Below are positions 35,346-46,095 of a stretch of DNA of 64,000 bases, in pieces (within the stretch, counting starts at the first letter, position 1; each line of letters opens with the position of its first letter). Under the pieces are notes generated by a model. That model saw only the letters and a program-made list of their open reading frames with translations, was not told the DNA's origin and made no database searches. The position numbers and the translations under genes are program-made. The stretch comes from Leucobacter luti (GTDB lineage Bacteria; Actinomycetota; Actinomycetes; Actinomycetales; Microbacteriaceae), in the NCBI RefSeq assembly GCF_019464495.1, contig NZ_CP080492.1, forward strand, positions 2,232,001 through 2,296,000, written 5' to 3'.

Positions 35346-37013
35346 ATGTCACAGTCAGCCGGTCACCTGATCGTGCGCACGCTCGAATCTCACGGCGTGG
35401 AGCGGATCTATGCCGTCCCAGGGGAAAGCTACCTCGACGTGCTCGATGGGCTGCACGATTCCCCGATCGAAACTGTGGTGTGCCGCCACGAGGGCGGTGC
35501 AGGGTTCATGGCGCTCGCCGAGGGGCGGTTGACCGGCCGCCCAGGTATTGCGATGGTGACCCGGGGGCCCGGGGCTGCGAACGTGATGATTTCCGTGCAC
35601 ACTTCCTGGCAAGACGCGACTGCGCTGGTGGTGTTCGTCGGCCTGGTGCCCGTCGCGGACCGAGAACGCGACGCATTCCAGGAGTTTTCTCTCACCGGAT
35701 GGTTCGGATCGACTGCGAAGCGCGTCATGACCATCGATGATCCTGATCGGGCGGGCGAGCTTGTTGCTGAGGCGATCCGGATCGCAGCGAGCGGTCGGCC
35801 GGGCCCAGTGGTCGTGGGACTGCCAGAGGATCTGCTGATGCATCAGACAGCGTCCCCTGTGCCAGCGGTGACGCGCGCGCCTCGTCCGGCCCCCGCGGCA
35901 GACGAGTTGCAGGAACTCGTGCAGCGGCTCGCGCGTGCAGAACGGCCCGCGCTGGTGCTCGGCGGCGACGGCTGGCACGACGGATGCGGCAGCCTGCTCG
36001 CGGACTTTGCGGGTGCAGCGGGGATTCCCGTGTTCAGTGACTGGCGCGCGTATGACGCGATCCCGCACACCTCGCCCGCCTGGGCAGGGTGGCTGGGATA
36101 CGGGCGAGCGGATGCGGTCGTAGCTGGCTACGGCGCAGCTGACCTGCTCGTCTTTGTGGGAGGCACACGATCCGATGTGCTGAGTGAGGGGTACACACTC
36201 GGTCTTGACACCGAGACAGTGCTCGTACTCTCTGATCCCAACGCCGCGACGCACGCCGGTCGGATCGACCAGCACATCCTTGCAACGCCTGCGACGTTCA
36301 CCGCAGCGCTCGCCGCAGTCGAGCCCGCCGCCGCACGCGGCAACCGCGCGGACACGTGGGTGCAGGAACGCGCCACCGCGCAGCGGGCGTTTGCGACGCA
36401 CCGAGCAGACGCTGCGGTCGCAACCGGCGAGCCGGCAGCGGCGACACCCGCGGATCTCGGCGTCGACCTCGGCGTCGCATTCGGCTTGCTTGATGACCGG
36501 CTTGCGGGCAACGCGACCCTGACGTTCGGAGCGGGCAACGCGACGATCTGGGCGCATCGCTTCGTGCAGCACCATCTCCCCGCGAGCCTCGTCGGCGCTC
36601 GGAACGGTGCAATGGGCCTGGCCGTGCCTGCTGCGATCGCGGCATCGCTCGCGCATCCCGGCCGGCGTGCCGTCGCCGTCTGCGGCGACGGAGACTTCCT
36701 CATGAACGGGCAGGAGCTCGCCACCGCATTTGCACACGGAGCGGCTCCGCTCGTGATCGTGGTAGACAACGGGATCTACGGCACCATCGTGCAGCACCAA
36801 GAGCGGCACTACCCCGGCCGCCCGTCTGGCACCGCGATGGCAAACCCGAATTTTGCCGAGCTCATGCGTTCATTTGGCGGCCATGGCGAGCGAGTCACCC
36901 GCACCGAGGACGTCGCCGCGGCGCTGGATCGTGCGCTGGCCGCCACGGGACCTGCCCTGCTCCATCTCGTAGTTGATGCATCAGTGATGCCCCCAGCGTC
37001 GAGCGAGGTGTGA
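35346..37013 (+). CDS. ThDP-dependent enzyme, acetolactate synthase-like
   Basis: A 555-residue enzyme with the three domains of the ThDP decarboxylase/synthase family. The Glu that activates the cofactor is in CRHEGGAGFMALAEG (near residue 50), and the ThDP/Mg motif GDGDFLMNGQE plus VVDNGIYGT is near residues 443-480. It lacks neighbours for branched-chain synthesis (no ilvN or ilvC), so a catabolic lyase or carboligase role is more likely. Its stop overlaps the start of the amidohydrolase (GTGA). The natural 2-oxo acid or acyl-CoA substrate is not evident. Confidence 0.85.
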   Translation: MSQSAGHLIVRTLESHGVERIYAVPGESYLDVLDGLHDSPIETVVCRHEGGAGFMALAEGRLTGRPGIAMVTRGPGAANVMISVHTSWQDATALVVFVGLVPVADRERDAFQEFSLTGWFGSTAKRVMTIDDPDRAGELVAEAIRIAASGRPGPVVVGLPEDLLMHQTASPVPAVTRAPRPAPAADELQELVQRLARAERPALVLGGDGWHDGCGSLLADFAGAAGIPVFSDWRAYDAIPHTSPAWAGWLGYGRADAVVAGYGAADLLVFVGGTRSDVLSEGYTLGLDTETVLVLSDPNAATHAGRIDQHILATPATFTAALAAVEPAAARGNRADTWVQERATAQRAFATHRADAAVATGEPAAATPADLGVDLGVAFGLLDDRLAGNATLTFGAGNATIWAHRFVQHHLPASLVGARNGAMGLAVPAAIAASLAHPGRRAVAVCGDGDFLMNGQELATAFAHGAAPLVIVVDNGIYGTIVQHQERHYPGRPSGTAMANPNFAELMRSFGGHGERVTRTEDVAAALDRALAATGPALLHLVVDASVMPPASSEV

Positions 37014-38667
37014 GCGCCATGCAACTTGATCTGATTGTCCGCGCACGCGAGATCCTCACTCTGAATCCAGTGCGCCCCTCCGCCACCACAGTCGGCGTCA
37101 TCGGCGACCGCATCGTCGGGTTCGACGAGGAGATTGCGGGGCTAGACGCGGCGCAGACCCTCGACTTCGGCGCTGCGTGCATCACACCGGGCCTCATCGA
37201 CGCCCACTGCCACACTGCGTGGTGGGGGCTGGGGCTCGCAGCGCTCGATCTGAGCCGCCTTCGCGGGCTCGACGAGCTCTACGCGATGATTGCTGCAGAA
37301 GTCGCCCGTCTTGAGGCGCTGGGGGATACGACCTCCTGGGTGCACGGGACGGGCTTCAACCAGTCCCATCACGGCGGCAGCTTCCCAAGTATCACGCGAC
37401 TCGACGAGCTCACCGGCGATCGCCCACTGTATCTGCGACACACTTCCGGGCACGCGTCGATCACGAACACCGCGACACTGCGGCTCGTGGGCGCGGAAGA
37501 TCCGGCCTTCGCCGACCCCGTCGGAGGCGTGGTGGTGCGCGACCACGCAGGAGCTCCCACGGGGCTTGTGGAGGAGGCCGCGCAGGGGCTCGTGCAGGCC
37601 CTGCTGCTCCCGTACTCGACCGATCAGCTGGTCACAGCCCTCGAGGCAGCGACCTCACGCTACGCCGCCGAGGGGATCACGAGCTTCTCTGAGGCCGGCG
37701 TGGGCGGGGGTGGATCGGGCACAGTCCCATCGAAGTCGCCGCCTATCAGGCCGCCGCGGAACAGGGTCGGCTGCACGCACGCGCTCAGCTGATGCCTGCC
37801 TTGGATGCGCTGCATCCGATCGCAGCACACGCCGCAGACTTCAGCGGGGAAGGAGCCGGGGCCGGCCTCGACCTCGGGATCCGCACCGGCTTCGGCGATG
37901 ACCGCGTGCGCTTCGGCCACGTGAAAGTCTTCCTCGACGGGTCCCTGCTGGGTGCCACCGCTGCAGTAACTGAAGACTATTGCGGACACGAGCACAATAC
38001 GGGCTACCTCCTCGACGAGCCAGAGGTCTACCGCGAGCGCGCCCTCGGCGCATACCGCGCAGGATGGGCGCTCGCGCTGCACGCGATCGGCGATGCCGCG
38101 ATTGATCTTGCGCTGGATCTCATCGCTGAGGCGCAGGAGCGCTACGGTGTGCGCGAGATCCCGTGTCGCATCGAGCACTTTGGGATTGCGCGCCCGGATC
38201 AGCTCGTGCGCGCGGGTGCGCTGGGCATCGCGGTGACCCCGCAGGCCGGGTTCATCGGGCCCATCGGAGATCAGATGGCGGATCAGGTGGGTCCAGAACG
38301 CTCGGCCTGGCTGTATCGCGGGCGCTCGGTGATCGATGCCGGGATCGTGCTCGCCGGATCCTCGGACCTGCCCGTCGCGGACAACAACCTGCGTCGTGGG
38401 ATGCAGTCCGCGGTGGATCGCCGCACGGACAGCGGGGCGACGCTCACCGCGAGTGAGGCGATTACCCCGCTCGAAGCACTGCAGACGCATACGGAATGGG
38501 CGGCACGCGCGACGGGGCAGCTCGCAGCGAAGGGAACGCTGGAACGCGGAAAGCTCGCGGACCTCACGGTGTTCTCAGGGTCGCCGCTGACCGCGCCAAG
38601 CATCGCGGAGCTGGACATCGTCGCGACCGTCGTCGGCGGCGAGCTGAGCTACGACAGCCGCGGCTGA
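37010..38667 (+). pseudogene. YtcJ-like amidohydrolase, frameshifted (catabolic cluster)
   Basis: An amidohydrolase family 3 gene in two frames. The first (37010 to 37792) starts at a GTG overlapping the ThDP gene and carries the metal site DAHCHT. Right after EAGVGGGG the matching sequence moves to the second frame (IGHSPIEVAAYQAAAEQ...), which continues to 38667 with the remaining ligands (LHAIGDAA, IEHFGIARPDQ, GSSDLPVADN). One extra G in the G5 run at 37706-37710 would restore a 552-residue protein of normal length. These enzymes hydrolyse C-N bonds of acylated or cyclic amides. Both halves are otherwise intact, so the break is either very recent or a sequence error. Confidence 0.85.
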
Positions 38668-38712
38668 TCCGGCCCATTTCGTAGCGCAGCGCTTCCCATG
38701 AAAGGACTCACC

Positions 38713-39993
38713 ATGACCGACTCCCTCGGAGCCCCGAACGATGCCTCGTTCCTCGCGGACTGGGCCACCCACTCCGCGTTTGGAGCGGTCCCCAACACCA
38801 ACGGTGTCGATCGCCAGGCCGGCAGCGCGGCTGACGGTGCGCAGCGCAAGTGGTTCGAGCAGTTGCTCACCTCGCGCGGCTTCACCGTGCTGCGCGACGA
38901 GATTGGCAACCAATTCGGTCTGCTTGAACTCGTGCCCGGAGCGCCGTACGTGCTGACAGGGTCCCACATGGACTCGCAGCCCACAGCCGGCCGCTTCGAC
39001 GGAGCCTACGGCGTCATGGCGTCCGCGTACGCCTGCTTCCGCGCGGCGGACGCGCTCCGCGCGGATCCTGCAGCAGCGCGCTACAACCTGGCGGTGGTGA
39101 ACTGGTTTAACGAAGAAGGGTCACGCTTCAAGCCTTCGATGATGGGCAGCTCGGTGTTCACCGGCAAGCTGCCGCTCGAGACCGCACTCGCGACACCTGA
39201 TCCGCAGGGCGCAACGGTAGCCGAGGCGCTGAGCGCGATCGACGAACTCGGAGCGGGCCCCGTGCTCGGGAGCGGCACTGATCGCAGAGTTGCGTCGTAT
39301 GCCGAGATCCACGTGCAACAGGGGCGCAGCATGGAAGAAGACGGCGTCACGATCGGGCTCGTGAACGCGACGTGGGCGGCACACAAGTTTGAGTTCCGGG
39401 TGAGCGGAGAGCAGGCGCACAGCGGGGCGGCCCTCATGGCCGACCGCAGGGATGCACTGCTCGGTGCCGCGCGGCTCGTGGTCGCGGCCCGCGAACTGGT
39501 GGACGAGTTCGAAACGGGGCAACTGCACACCGCCTGCGGTGAGCTGAACGTCTACCCCAACTCGCCGGTCGTCGTTGCGAGTGAGGTGCAGTTGCTACTG
39601 GACCTGCGCTCGCCGAGCTCCGAGGTGATCCGCGCCGCGCACGCCTCGCTCATGGCCACCGTGGAACGGGTGCAGCGGGAAGACCGAGTCACCATCGAAA
39701 TCGTTGCAGAGCATGCCTGGGATCAGAATCCGTACCAGGAAGAGGGAGTGGAACTGGCGCGCGCTGTCGCAGAAGAGCTCGGGCTCACGCACGATCGGGT
39801 GATGACTGTCGCAGGCCATGACTCCACCAACATGAAAGACCAGGTGCCGACGGTAATGCTGTTCGTGCCAAGTGTTGCCGGAGTGTCGCACAACCTGGAG
39901 GAGTTCACCCGAGACGACGATCTGCTTGCCGGCATCGCCCACCTCAGCGGAGTGGTCGCGCAGCTGGCCAGCGGTGCTCTGACCGCCGAGTAG
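38713..39993 (+). CDS. M20-family Zn hydrolase (N-carbamoyl amino acid/allantoate amidase type)
   Basis: A 426-residue enzyme of the hydantoinase/carbamoylase group. The metal site residues are in SHMDSQPTAGRFDGAYG, NWFNEEGSRF and EIHVQQGRSMEE, with a dimerisation/lid domain in the middle and the late His in HDSTNMKDQVP. It should split N-carbamoyl or similar ureido compounds to an amino acid, CO2 and ammonia. AAAGGA sits before the ATG at 38713; an ATG at 38698 is also in frame. It lies 45 bases after the amidohydrolase and is the last gene of the presumed catabolic run. It is convergent with the carboxypeptidase gene, 23 bases apart. Confidence 0.88.
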   Translation: MTDSLGAPNDASFLADWATHSAFGAVPNTNGVDRQAGSAADGAQRKWFEQLLTSRGFTVLRDEIGNQFGLLELVPGAPYVLTGSHMDSQPTAGRFDGAYGVMASAYACFRAADALRADPAAARYNLAVVNWFNEEGSRFKPSMMGSSVFTGKLPLETALATPDPQGATVAEALSAIDELGAGPVLGSGTDRRVASYAEIHVQQGRSMEEDGVTIGLVNATWAAHKFEFRVSGEQAHSGAALMADRRDALLGAARLVVAARELVDEFETGQLHTACGELNVYPNSPVVVASEVQLLLDLRSPSSEVIRAAHASLMATVERVQREDRVTIEIVAEHAWDQNPYQEEGVELARAVAEELGLTHDRVMTVAGHDSTNMKDQVPTVMLFVPSVAGVSHNLEEFTRDDDLLAGIAHLSGVVAQLASGALTAE

Positions 39994-40016
39994 TTACGGC
40001 GGGCTCCCGGTGCCGG

Positions 40017-41303
40017 TCAGTCCCACCCGAACACCAGCGCAGGGTGCGTGAGGCGCCACCACAGATCCGGTGCAACGATCGCTGCGGCGGTGACGACGGG
40101 AACCTCGGCGTCGCCGGTGGGAGACATGACGGTGACGACTCCGACGCGCTGACCGGCTGTGCCCGGCGTGACCGGATCCAGTGCCACGTCGCGGCTCGCA
40201 GCCTCGCCGGGCAGGAGCACCGTGCTGGCGCTGCCATCGGTGACGAGCTCGATCTGCTCACCGTCGATTGTGGTCGCCGTGGCGATCACCTCCTGCGGGT
40301 GCACGAGTTGCAGAGGCTGGGCCGCACCGTCCATCGCGGTCAGCAGTGCGCTGCTCGCGTAGGCGCGATCCGGCCCCGAGTCGCGGCCCAGCACCGCGGT
40401 GAACTTGATCACGGGCCTCCCAGCAGCGTCACTCTCCTGCGCGGTCACGAGGTTGAAACCCGCCGAGCTGGAGCGACCCGTCTTGAGCCCGACGACGCCG
40501 GGAAGCTTCGTGAGCAGCGGATTCGTGTTCTTCACGGTCCCGATGCCCCACGGCAGATCTGCGCTGTGCATGCCCGTGAACTCGGCGATGGTCGGGTTCG
40601 CGAGTGCGAGTCGCCCGATGCGCACGACATCCGCAGCGCTCGCCACGTTTGCCTCATCCATCCCGGTCGGTTCGGCAAGGAAGAGACTGTCGAGTCCGTG
40701 ACGGTCGGCCCACTCGCTGACAGCGGCGGAAAAGGCCGCATCATCTCCAATGGTCATCGTTGCATACGCCGCGGCGAAGTCGTTGGCTGAGGGCAGGAGC
40801 GCAAGCGTCAACATCTGCCGGGTGGAGACCTCGGTACCGATCGGGATCGGGAACGCGACGCCGTCCTGCGCAATGTAGCCTGCTTGGCGCGCGGCGTCTT
40901 CCCCTGACCACACATGCACTGCTCCGTCGGCGCCCGGCTCCAGCGGAACGCGCTCCAGCCCGACGAGCACGGTCACGAGCTTCGAGATGCTCGCGATCGG
41001 GCGCGGCGCTGGATCGTTGCTCCACACCTCGTCGCTGTCTTGCCAGCCGATTGCGGCGGCGCCACCGGTCTGAGCGTCCACCGCAGCCTGAGCAGTTTCG
41101 GTGGCTGCCGTTGCCGCGGCGGCGGTCATCTCATTCCACTCGGTCTGATCGGCACCAGTGACGCGCGGCGCCGCGAGCGGGGTCATGGCGCACGCGGCCG
41201 TGTACCCGCCAGCGCCGAGAAGGAGCGCGACGGTGACCCCGCCAACGATCCACGGGCCACGGCGGCGCGATGGGTGGCTCGCCGCTGGATCGGGAGTGGT
41301 CAT
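40017..41303 (-). CDS. D-alanyl-D-alanine carboxypeptidase, penicillin-binding
   Basis: A 428-residue cell-wall enzyme anchored by one N-terminal membrane helix (about residues 18-38), with the catalytic domain outside. The three active-site motifs are present: SISK at 105-108, SAN in LPSANDF, and KTG in GLKTGRSS. It trims the terminal D-Ala of peptidoglycan stem peptides. TAGGCT ends six bases before the ATG, so it looks leaderless. Family DacA/S11; a C-terminal domain of about 100 residues follows the KTG motif. Confidence 0.9.
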   Translation of the reverse strand: MTTPDPAASHPSRRRGPWIVGGVTVALLLGAGGYTAACAMTPLAAPRVTGADQTEWNEMTAAAATAATETAQAAVDAQTGGAAAIGWQDSDEVWSNDPAPRPIASISKLVTVLVGLERVPLEPGADGAVHVWSGEDAARQAGYIAQDGVAFPIPIGTEVSTRQMLTLALLPSANDFAAAYATMTIGDDAAFSAAVSEWADRHGLDSLFLAEPTGMDEANVASAADVVRIGRLALANPTIAEFTGMHSADLPWGIGTVKNTNPLLTKLPGVVGLKTGRSSSAGFNLVTAQESDAAGRPVIKFTAVLGRDSGPDRAYASSALLTAMDGAAQPLQLVHPQEVIATATTIDGEQIELVTDGSASTVLLPGEAASRDVALDPVTPGTAGQRVGVVTVMSPTGDAEVPVVTAAAIVAPDLWWRLTHPALVFGWD

Positions 41304-41484
41304 CAGTCCAGCCTAGCCGCGCCACGCGCGTGATTGCACAGAGTTCAGGGGTATCGCTGTGCCAGGATCCGCTCGGCGGATGGGGAGATGCTGGCAGGAT
41401 GGCCGTACACCGCCGCGTTTCCGCGGCGACCGACCGTGCCGACCAGGTGCGTGGCGGCTCACTCGATGCCCCAGGAGGCCCACC

Positions 41485-42657
41485 ATGACCGCATTGATCG
41501 CCGGGTACGCGCGCACACCGTTTACGCGTTTCACGGGTCAGCTTGCCGCTCAGCCTGCGACAGTGCTCGGCGCACACGCCGCCGCTGCAGCGCTCGAACG
41601 CGCCGGAGTGCGGCCGGATCACGTTGACGCCGTGGTTGTCGGCCAGGTGCTCCAGGCCGGTGCAGGCCAGAACCCCGCGCGGCAAACGGCCGTGGGCGCA
41701 GGCATCCCGCTCACGGTCCCAGCGATCACGCTGAACGCAGTGTGTCTCTCCGGCGCAGAGGCCGTATCGCAGGCGGTTCGGCTGATACAGGCTGGCGAAG
41801 CGGAGATCGTTGTCGCTGTCGGCCAGGAGTCAATGTCACTCGCCCCCCACGTCACCCCGCTGCGCGCCGGCACGAAGTATGGCACCGTGCAGCTCATCGA
41901 CACCGTCGAGCGGGATGGCCTCTCCGACGCATTTGACCAGGTCGCGATGGGCGCGCTCACCGAGACCGGGAACGGTGCACACGGGCTCACCCGAGCCGAA
42001 CAGGATGAGTTCGCAGCGGTGTCCCATCAGCGTGCCGCAGCCTCGGCCGAGTTCCTTGCGGCCGAGATCGCACCGTTCACCGTCTCGTCACGTCGCGGAG
42101 ACACGGTAGTGGCGGCCGACGATGGCGTGCGCGCCGACACGACAGCCGAGGGGCTCGCCAAATTGCGCGCCTCCTTTACCACTGACGGCACGATCACGGC
42201 GGGCAACGCCTCGCAGATCACCGATGGCGCCGCCGCGCTCGTGATCGTCAGCGCCGCCGCGGCGGAGCGGCTCGGTCTCACACCGATCGCCAGCGTCGAG
42301 GCGACCGCGTTTGTGGCCGGCCCCGATACCCATCTGCACTCGCAGCCGGCCAACGCTATTGCGGCGGCACTCGCGAAAACGGACGGAGCAACTGCGGCCG
42401 ACTTGGCGGCGGTGGAGATCAATGAGGCCTTCGCCTCGGTCGGGATCCAGTCCACTCGTGAACTCGGGATCGATCCCGTGATCGTGAACCAGCACGGCGG
42501 GGCCATCGCGCTCGGCCACCCGATCGGCGCCTCGGGCGCCCGTATTGTCGGGACGCTGGCCCGCCAGCTCGCCGCCGCCGGATCCGGCACCCTGGGTGCT
42601 GTGGGGATTTGCGGCGGCGGCGGGCAGGGCTCAGCGCTCGTGCTGCGCGCGGTCTAG
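41485..42657 (+). CDS. Acetyl-CoA acetyltransferase (thiolase)
   Basis: A 390-residue thiolase with nucleophile Cys87 (LNAVCLSG), the HGGAIALGHPIGASG histidine motif and the C-terminal CGGGGQGSA cysteine. It condenses or splits acetoacetyl-CoA or 3-oxoacyl-CoA. AGGAGG precedes the ATG at 41485, which settles the start; a longer frame upstream is Arg/Pro-rich and unlike the family. It is divergent from the carboxypeptidase gene. No partner beta-oxidation genes are adjacent, so the pathway (fatty acid, butyrate or mevalonate-type) is open. Confidence 0.9.
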   Translation: MTALIAGYARTPFTRFTGQLAAQPATVLGAHAAAAALERAGVRPDHVDAVVVGQVLQAGAGQNPARQTAVGAGIPLTVPAITLNAVCLSGAEAVSQAVRLIQAGEAEIVVAVGQESMSLAPHVTPLRAGTKYGTVQLIDTVERDGLSDAFDQVAMGALTETGNGAHGLTRAEQDEFAAVSHQRAAASAEFLAAEIAPFTVSSRRGDTVVAADDGVRADTTAEGLAKLRASFTTDGTITAGNASQITDGAAALVIVSAAAAERLGLTPIASVEATAFVAGPDTHLHSQPANAIAAALAKTDGATAADLAAVEINEAFASVGIQSTRELGIDPVIVNQHGGAIALGHPIGASGARIVGTLARQLAAAGSGTLGAVGICGGGGQGSALVLRAV

Positions 42658-42740
42658 CGGGCTCAGCGCTCGGGCTGGCGCGCAGCTGGGAGGGCTGCGC
42701 GCTCGTGCTGCGCGCTCGTGCTGCGCGCCAGTGCTGCGCG

Positions 42741-42835
42741 CGGCTGGATGGTGCGGAGCACGGCCGGATCGTGCCGAGCCCAGCTGGATCGTGCCGAGCC
42801 CGGTTAGATGATGCCGAGCCCAGCTGGAACGCGCC
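42741..42835. repeat. 20-bp tandem repeat between thiolase and malic enzyme
   Basis: Four full 20-bp units and a partial fifth, exactly in register (42741, 42761, 42781, 42801, 42821), with a consensus like CAGCTGGATCGTGCCGAGCC. Just before it a 13-bp GCTCGTGCTGCGC-type repeat occurs two to three times. It lies between convergent genes. Confidence 0.88.
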
Positions 42836-42838
42836 GGC

Positions 42839-44143
<1,305 letters not shown>

Positions 44144-44470
44144 GGTCGATCTCACTCTCGTTCGGGTGCCCCGGACCACTCGGCTCGGCGTGGGGTGCGA
44201 GCCACGGTGCGACGGTGCAGCGCGTGGGATGCCGGGGCGTGGGACGTGCGATGGCCGTGGAGCCACATGGCGGCGAACTCGCACCGGATTCGGTACGAGG
44301 TTCCCTGATTCTGAGTGGGAGCGCAACGGGGGTGGGGATGCGCGCCGGGCCGGATCGTGGTGTCGGGTGTCCGCCGGGAGTGGCGCACTCGGAACTTTCG
44401 CTATTCTCCAGAGCTTCGGGCGCGAAAGTCAAGCACTTCGCCCCCTGCCCTCCCCGGTGAAACGATTCAT

Positions 44471-44518
44471 GGGTCGAATTTGGGGGCTTCGGGCGGGCGA
44501 AGCCCCAAAATTCGACCC
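44471..44518 (-). terminator. Long hairpin downstream of MFS permease gene
   Basis: A 21-bp stem, GGGTCGAATTTGGGGGCTTC and its partner at 44498-44518, with a single mismatch and a six-base loop. It lies 128 bases past the end of the leftward MFS gene. It has no T-run beyond the short AT tracts in the stem. A terminator is the simplest reading; the length is unusual for one. Confidence 0.55.
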
Positions 44519-44542
44519 TTGGAACGATCCAGCGGGGAGGGG

Positions 44543-44611
44543 CCGCTCGGCCCGGAGCCTCGCAGCCGCTCGGCCCGGAGCCTCGCAGCCGCTCGGCCCG
44601 GAGCCTCGCAG
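44543..44611. repeat. 23-bp tandem repeat, three copies
   Basis: Three perfect copies of CCGCTCGGCCCGGAGCCTCG plus CAG (44543-44565, 44566-44588, 44589-44611), just downstream of the MFS gene end. Confidence 0.9.
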
Positions 44612-44645
44612 CCGCGGGGTCCCGCGGTGGCGGGTGCCCGAGCGG

Positions 44646-45935
44646 CTACGTGCGTACTTCACCTACGCGTCGAGTGCCGCCGAGCACTATTCCCGCGACG
44701 ACCTGCGCCGCGCCGATCGCGAGCAGCAGCGCGAGTGGAACGACCCACCCTCCGCTCGCCTCATGCAGGGCTCCGAACGTGATTGGTCCGGCCGCGGCGA
44801 TCAAATAGCCTACGGACTGCGCCATCCCGGAGAGCGCGCCCGCCGTCCAGTGGTCGGTCGCCTTCTCCACCATGAACAGGAGCGAGATGCTGAGCGACAT
44901 GCCGGATCCGAGGCCGCCGAGCATGATCCAGGGCGTTGGATCAGCTGGGAGAAGCACGACGCAGGCGAACGCGCCTGCGATGATGACGGGGATCACGGCG
45001 GGCACCCAGCGCCTCCCACGCCCACGGTAAACGAACGGAAGCAACAACGAGCCCGCGATCGCGACGATTTGGTAGAGCATGACGTCGATCCCGGCCTCGA
45101 CGGGTGAACGCCCGGCCGAGGTGGAAACTGGGGCGAGCCAGGTGGCAATGATGTAGAACAGCGCAGCCTGGAGCCCCATGTAGCACGCCACCCACCACGC
45201 GATCGGGTCGAGCCACACTCGACCCCCAGCCCCGCCGGATCCGGTGGCCGCACCCGCACCCGCACCTCCACTCCCCGCTGTGCCAGTGTGCGCGCTCCCC
45301 GCTGGGCTCGTGTGTATGTTCCCCGCCGTGCTCGGATCCTTTGTGCGCCGCGACCTGGTCGCAGTGACCCACACCACAATTGCGACGGGGATGAGCGCGC
45401 CGGTCGTGAGCAGCGCGAACCGCCAGCCGAGTGCACCGCCCCCAATGTCGAGGGCTGCGACGGGCACGACGTATCCGGCAGATACCGCGCCGAGACCTCC
45501 CAGCAGTGCCGTGTACAGCCCCATGACAAGCGGCACGCGAGTCTCGAAGTCGCGCCGGATCACCGCTGGGAGGAGCACGTTCCCAATGGCGAGAGCCGCG
45601 CCGATCAGGGCGGTGCCGAGCCAGAGGTGAAGGGGGCCGCCGGGAAGTGACCGCCACACCGTGCCGATCAGGAGTGCGACGAGCGACCAGGTGATTGTGC
45701 GGGAGAGGCCGAGCCGCACGCTCAAGCTGTGCGCGAGCGGTGAGACGACAGCCCACGCGATGAGCGGTACCGAGGCGAGCCAGCCGAGCGCCGCTGCACT
45801 CACGCCCTGGTCTGCTGCGATCTGTTCGAGGAGAGGGCCAACCCCGGTGATGGTCATCCGCATGTTGACCGCGACGAGACACACCGCGACGAAGAGGAGC
45901 ACCCAGGGGCGAGCGTCGCTTCGTGGCTTGGTCAC
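44646..45935 (-). CDS. MFS transporter, CynX/NimT-like
   Basis: A 429-residue, twelve-helix permease. Features of the cyanate/nitroimidazole (CynX/NimT) branch include the start RMTITGVGPLLEQIAADQG and a long cytoplasmic loop between helices 6 and 7, which here is rich in Gly/Ala/Ser/Thr repeats (residues about 200-235, encoded by imperfect repeats). It starts at a GTG, with TAGGGT about five bases upstream, so it may be leaderless. It stands alone on its strand; the substrate is unknown. Confidence 0.83.
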   Translation of the reverse strand: MTKPRSDARPWVLLFVAVCLVAVNMRMTITGVGPLLEQIAADQGVSAAALGWLASVPLIAWAVVSPLAHSLSVRLGLSRTITWSLVALLIGTVWRSLPGGPLHLWLGTALIGAALAIGNVLLPAVIRRDFETRVPLVMGLYTALLGGLGAVSAGYVVPVAALDIGGGALGWRFALLTTGALIPVAIVVWVTATRSRRTKDPSTAGNIHTSPAGSAHTGTAGSGGAGAGAATGSGGAGGRVWLDPIAWWVACYMGLQAALFYIIATWLAPVSTSAGRSPVEAGIDVMLYQIVAIAGSLLLPFVYRGRGRRWVPAVIPVIIAGAFACVVLLPADPTPWIMLGGLGSGMSLSISLLFMVEKATDHWTAGALSGMAQSVGYLIAAAGPITFGALHEASGGWVVPLALLLAIGAAQVVAGIVLGGTRRVGEVRT

Positions 45936-46095
45936 GCCTGACCCTATCGCAGAGCTGGCTGGCGTACCTCGTGTCTGCGCCGCTCAGTTGTCACGCGAGG
46001 CGGCGCAGACGCGAGATCAGCCCGGAAGTCGAAGAGTGGCGGCTCGAGCACCGGGTGAGAGCGGGGAGGCCCGCCGCCCCGCTCCTGGAGGGGAG

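Larger units (their letters stand above)
44144..44645. other. Non-coding stretch between malic enzyme and MFS gene
   Basis: About 500 bases without a supported gene. The malic enzyme frame stays open leftward into it, but only as Arg/Pro/His-rich sequence. It holds a very long hairpin (44471-44518) and a 23-bp triplicate (44543-44611), listed separately. The malic enzyme promoter should lie near 44150-44250, but I cannot place it. Confidence 0.55.

Noticed and set aside
34037..35740. 567-codon frame inside the MHS transporter and ThDP genes
   Set aside because: Arg-rich shadow frame; the other frame encodes well-defined families.
35346..37013. Calling the ThDP enzyme ilvB
   Set aside because: No regulatory subunit or ilvC nearby, and it sits in a catabolic-looking gene run; the family alone does not justify the symbol.
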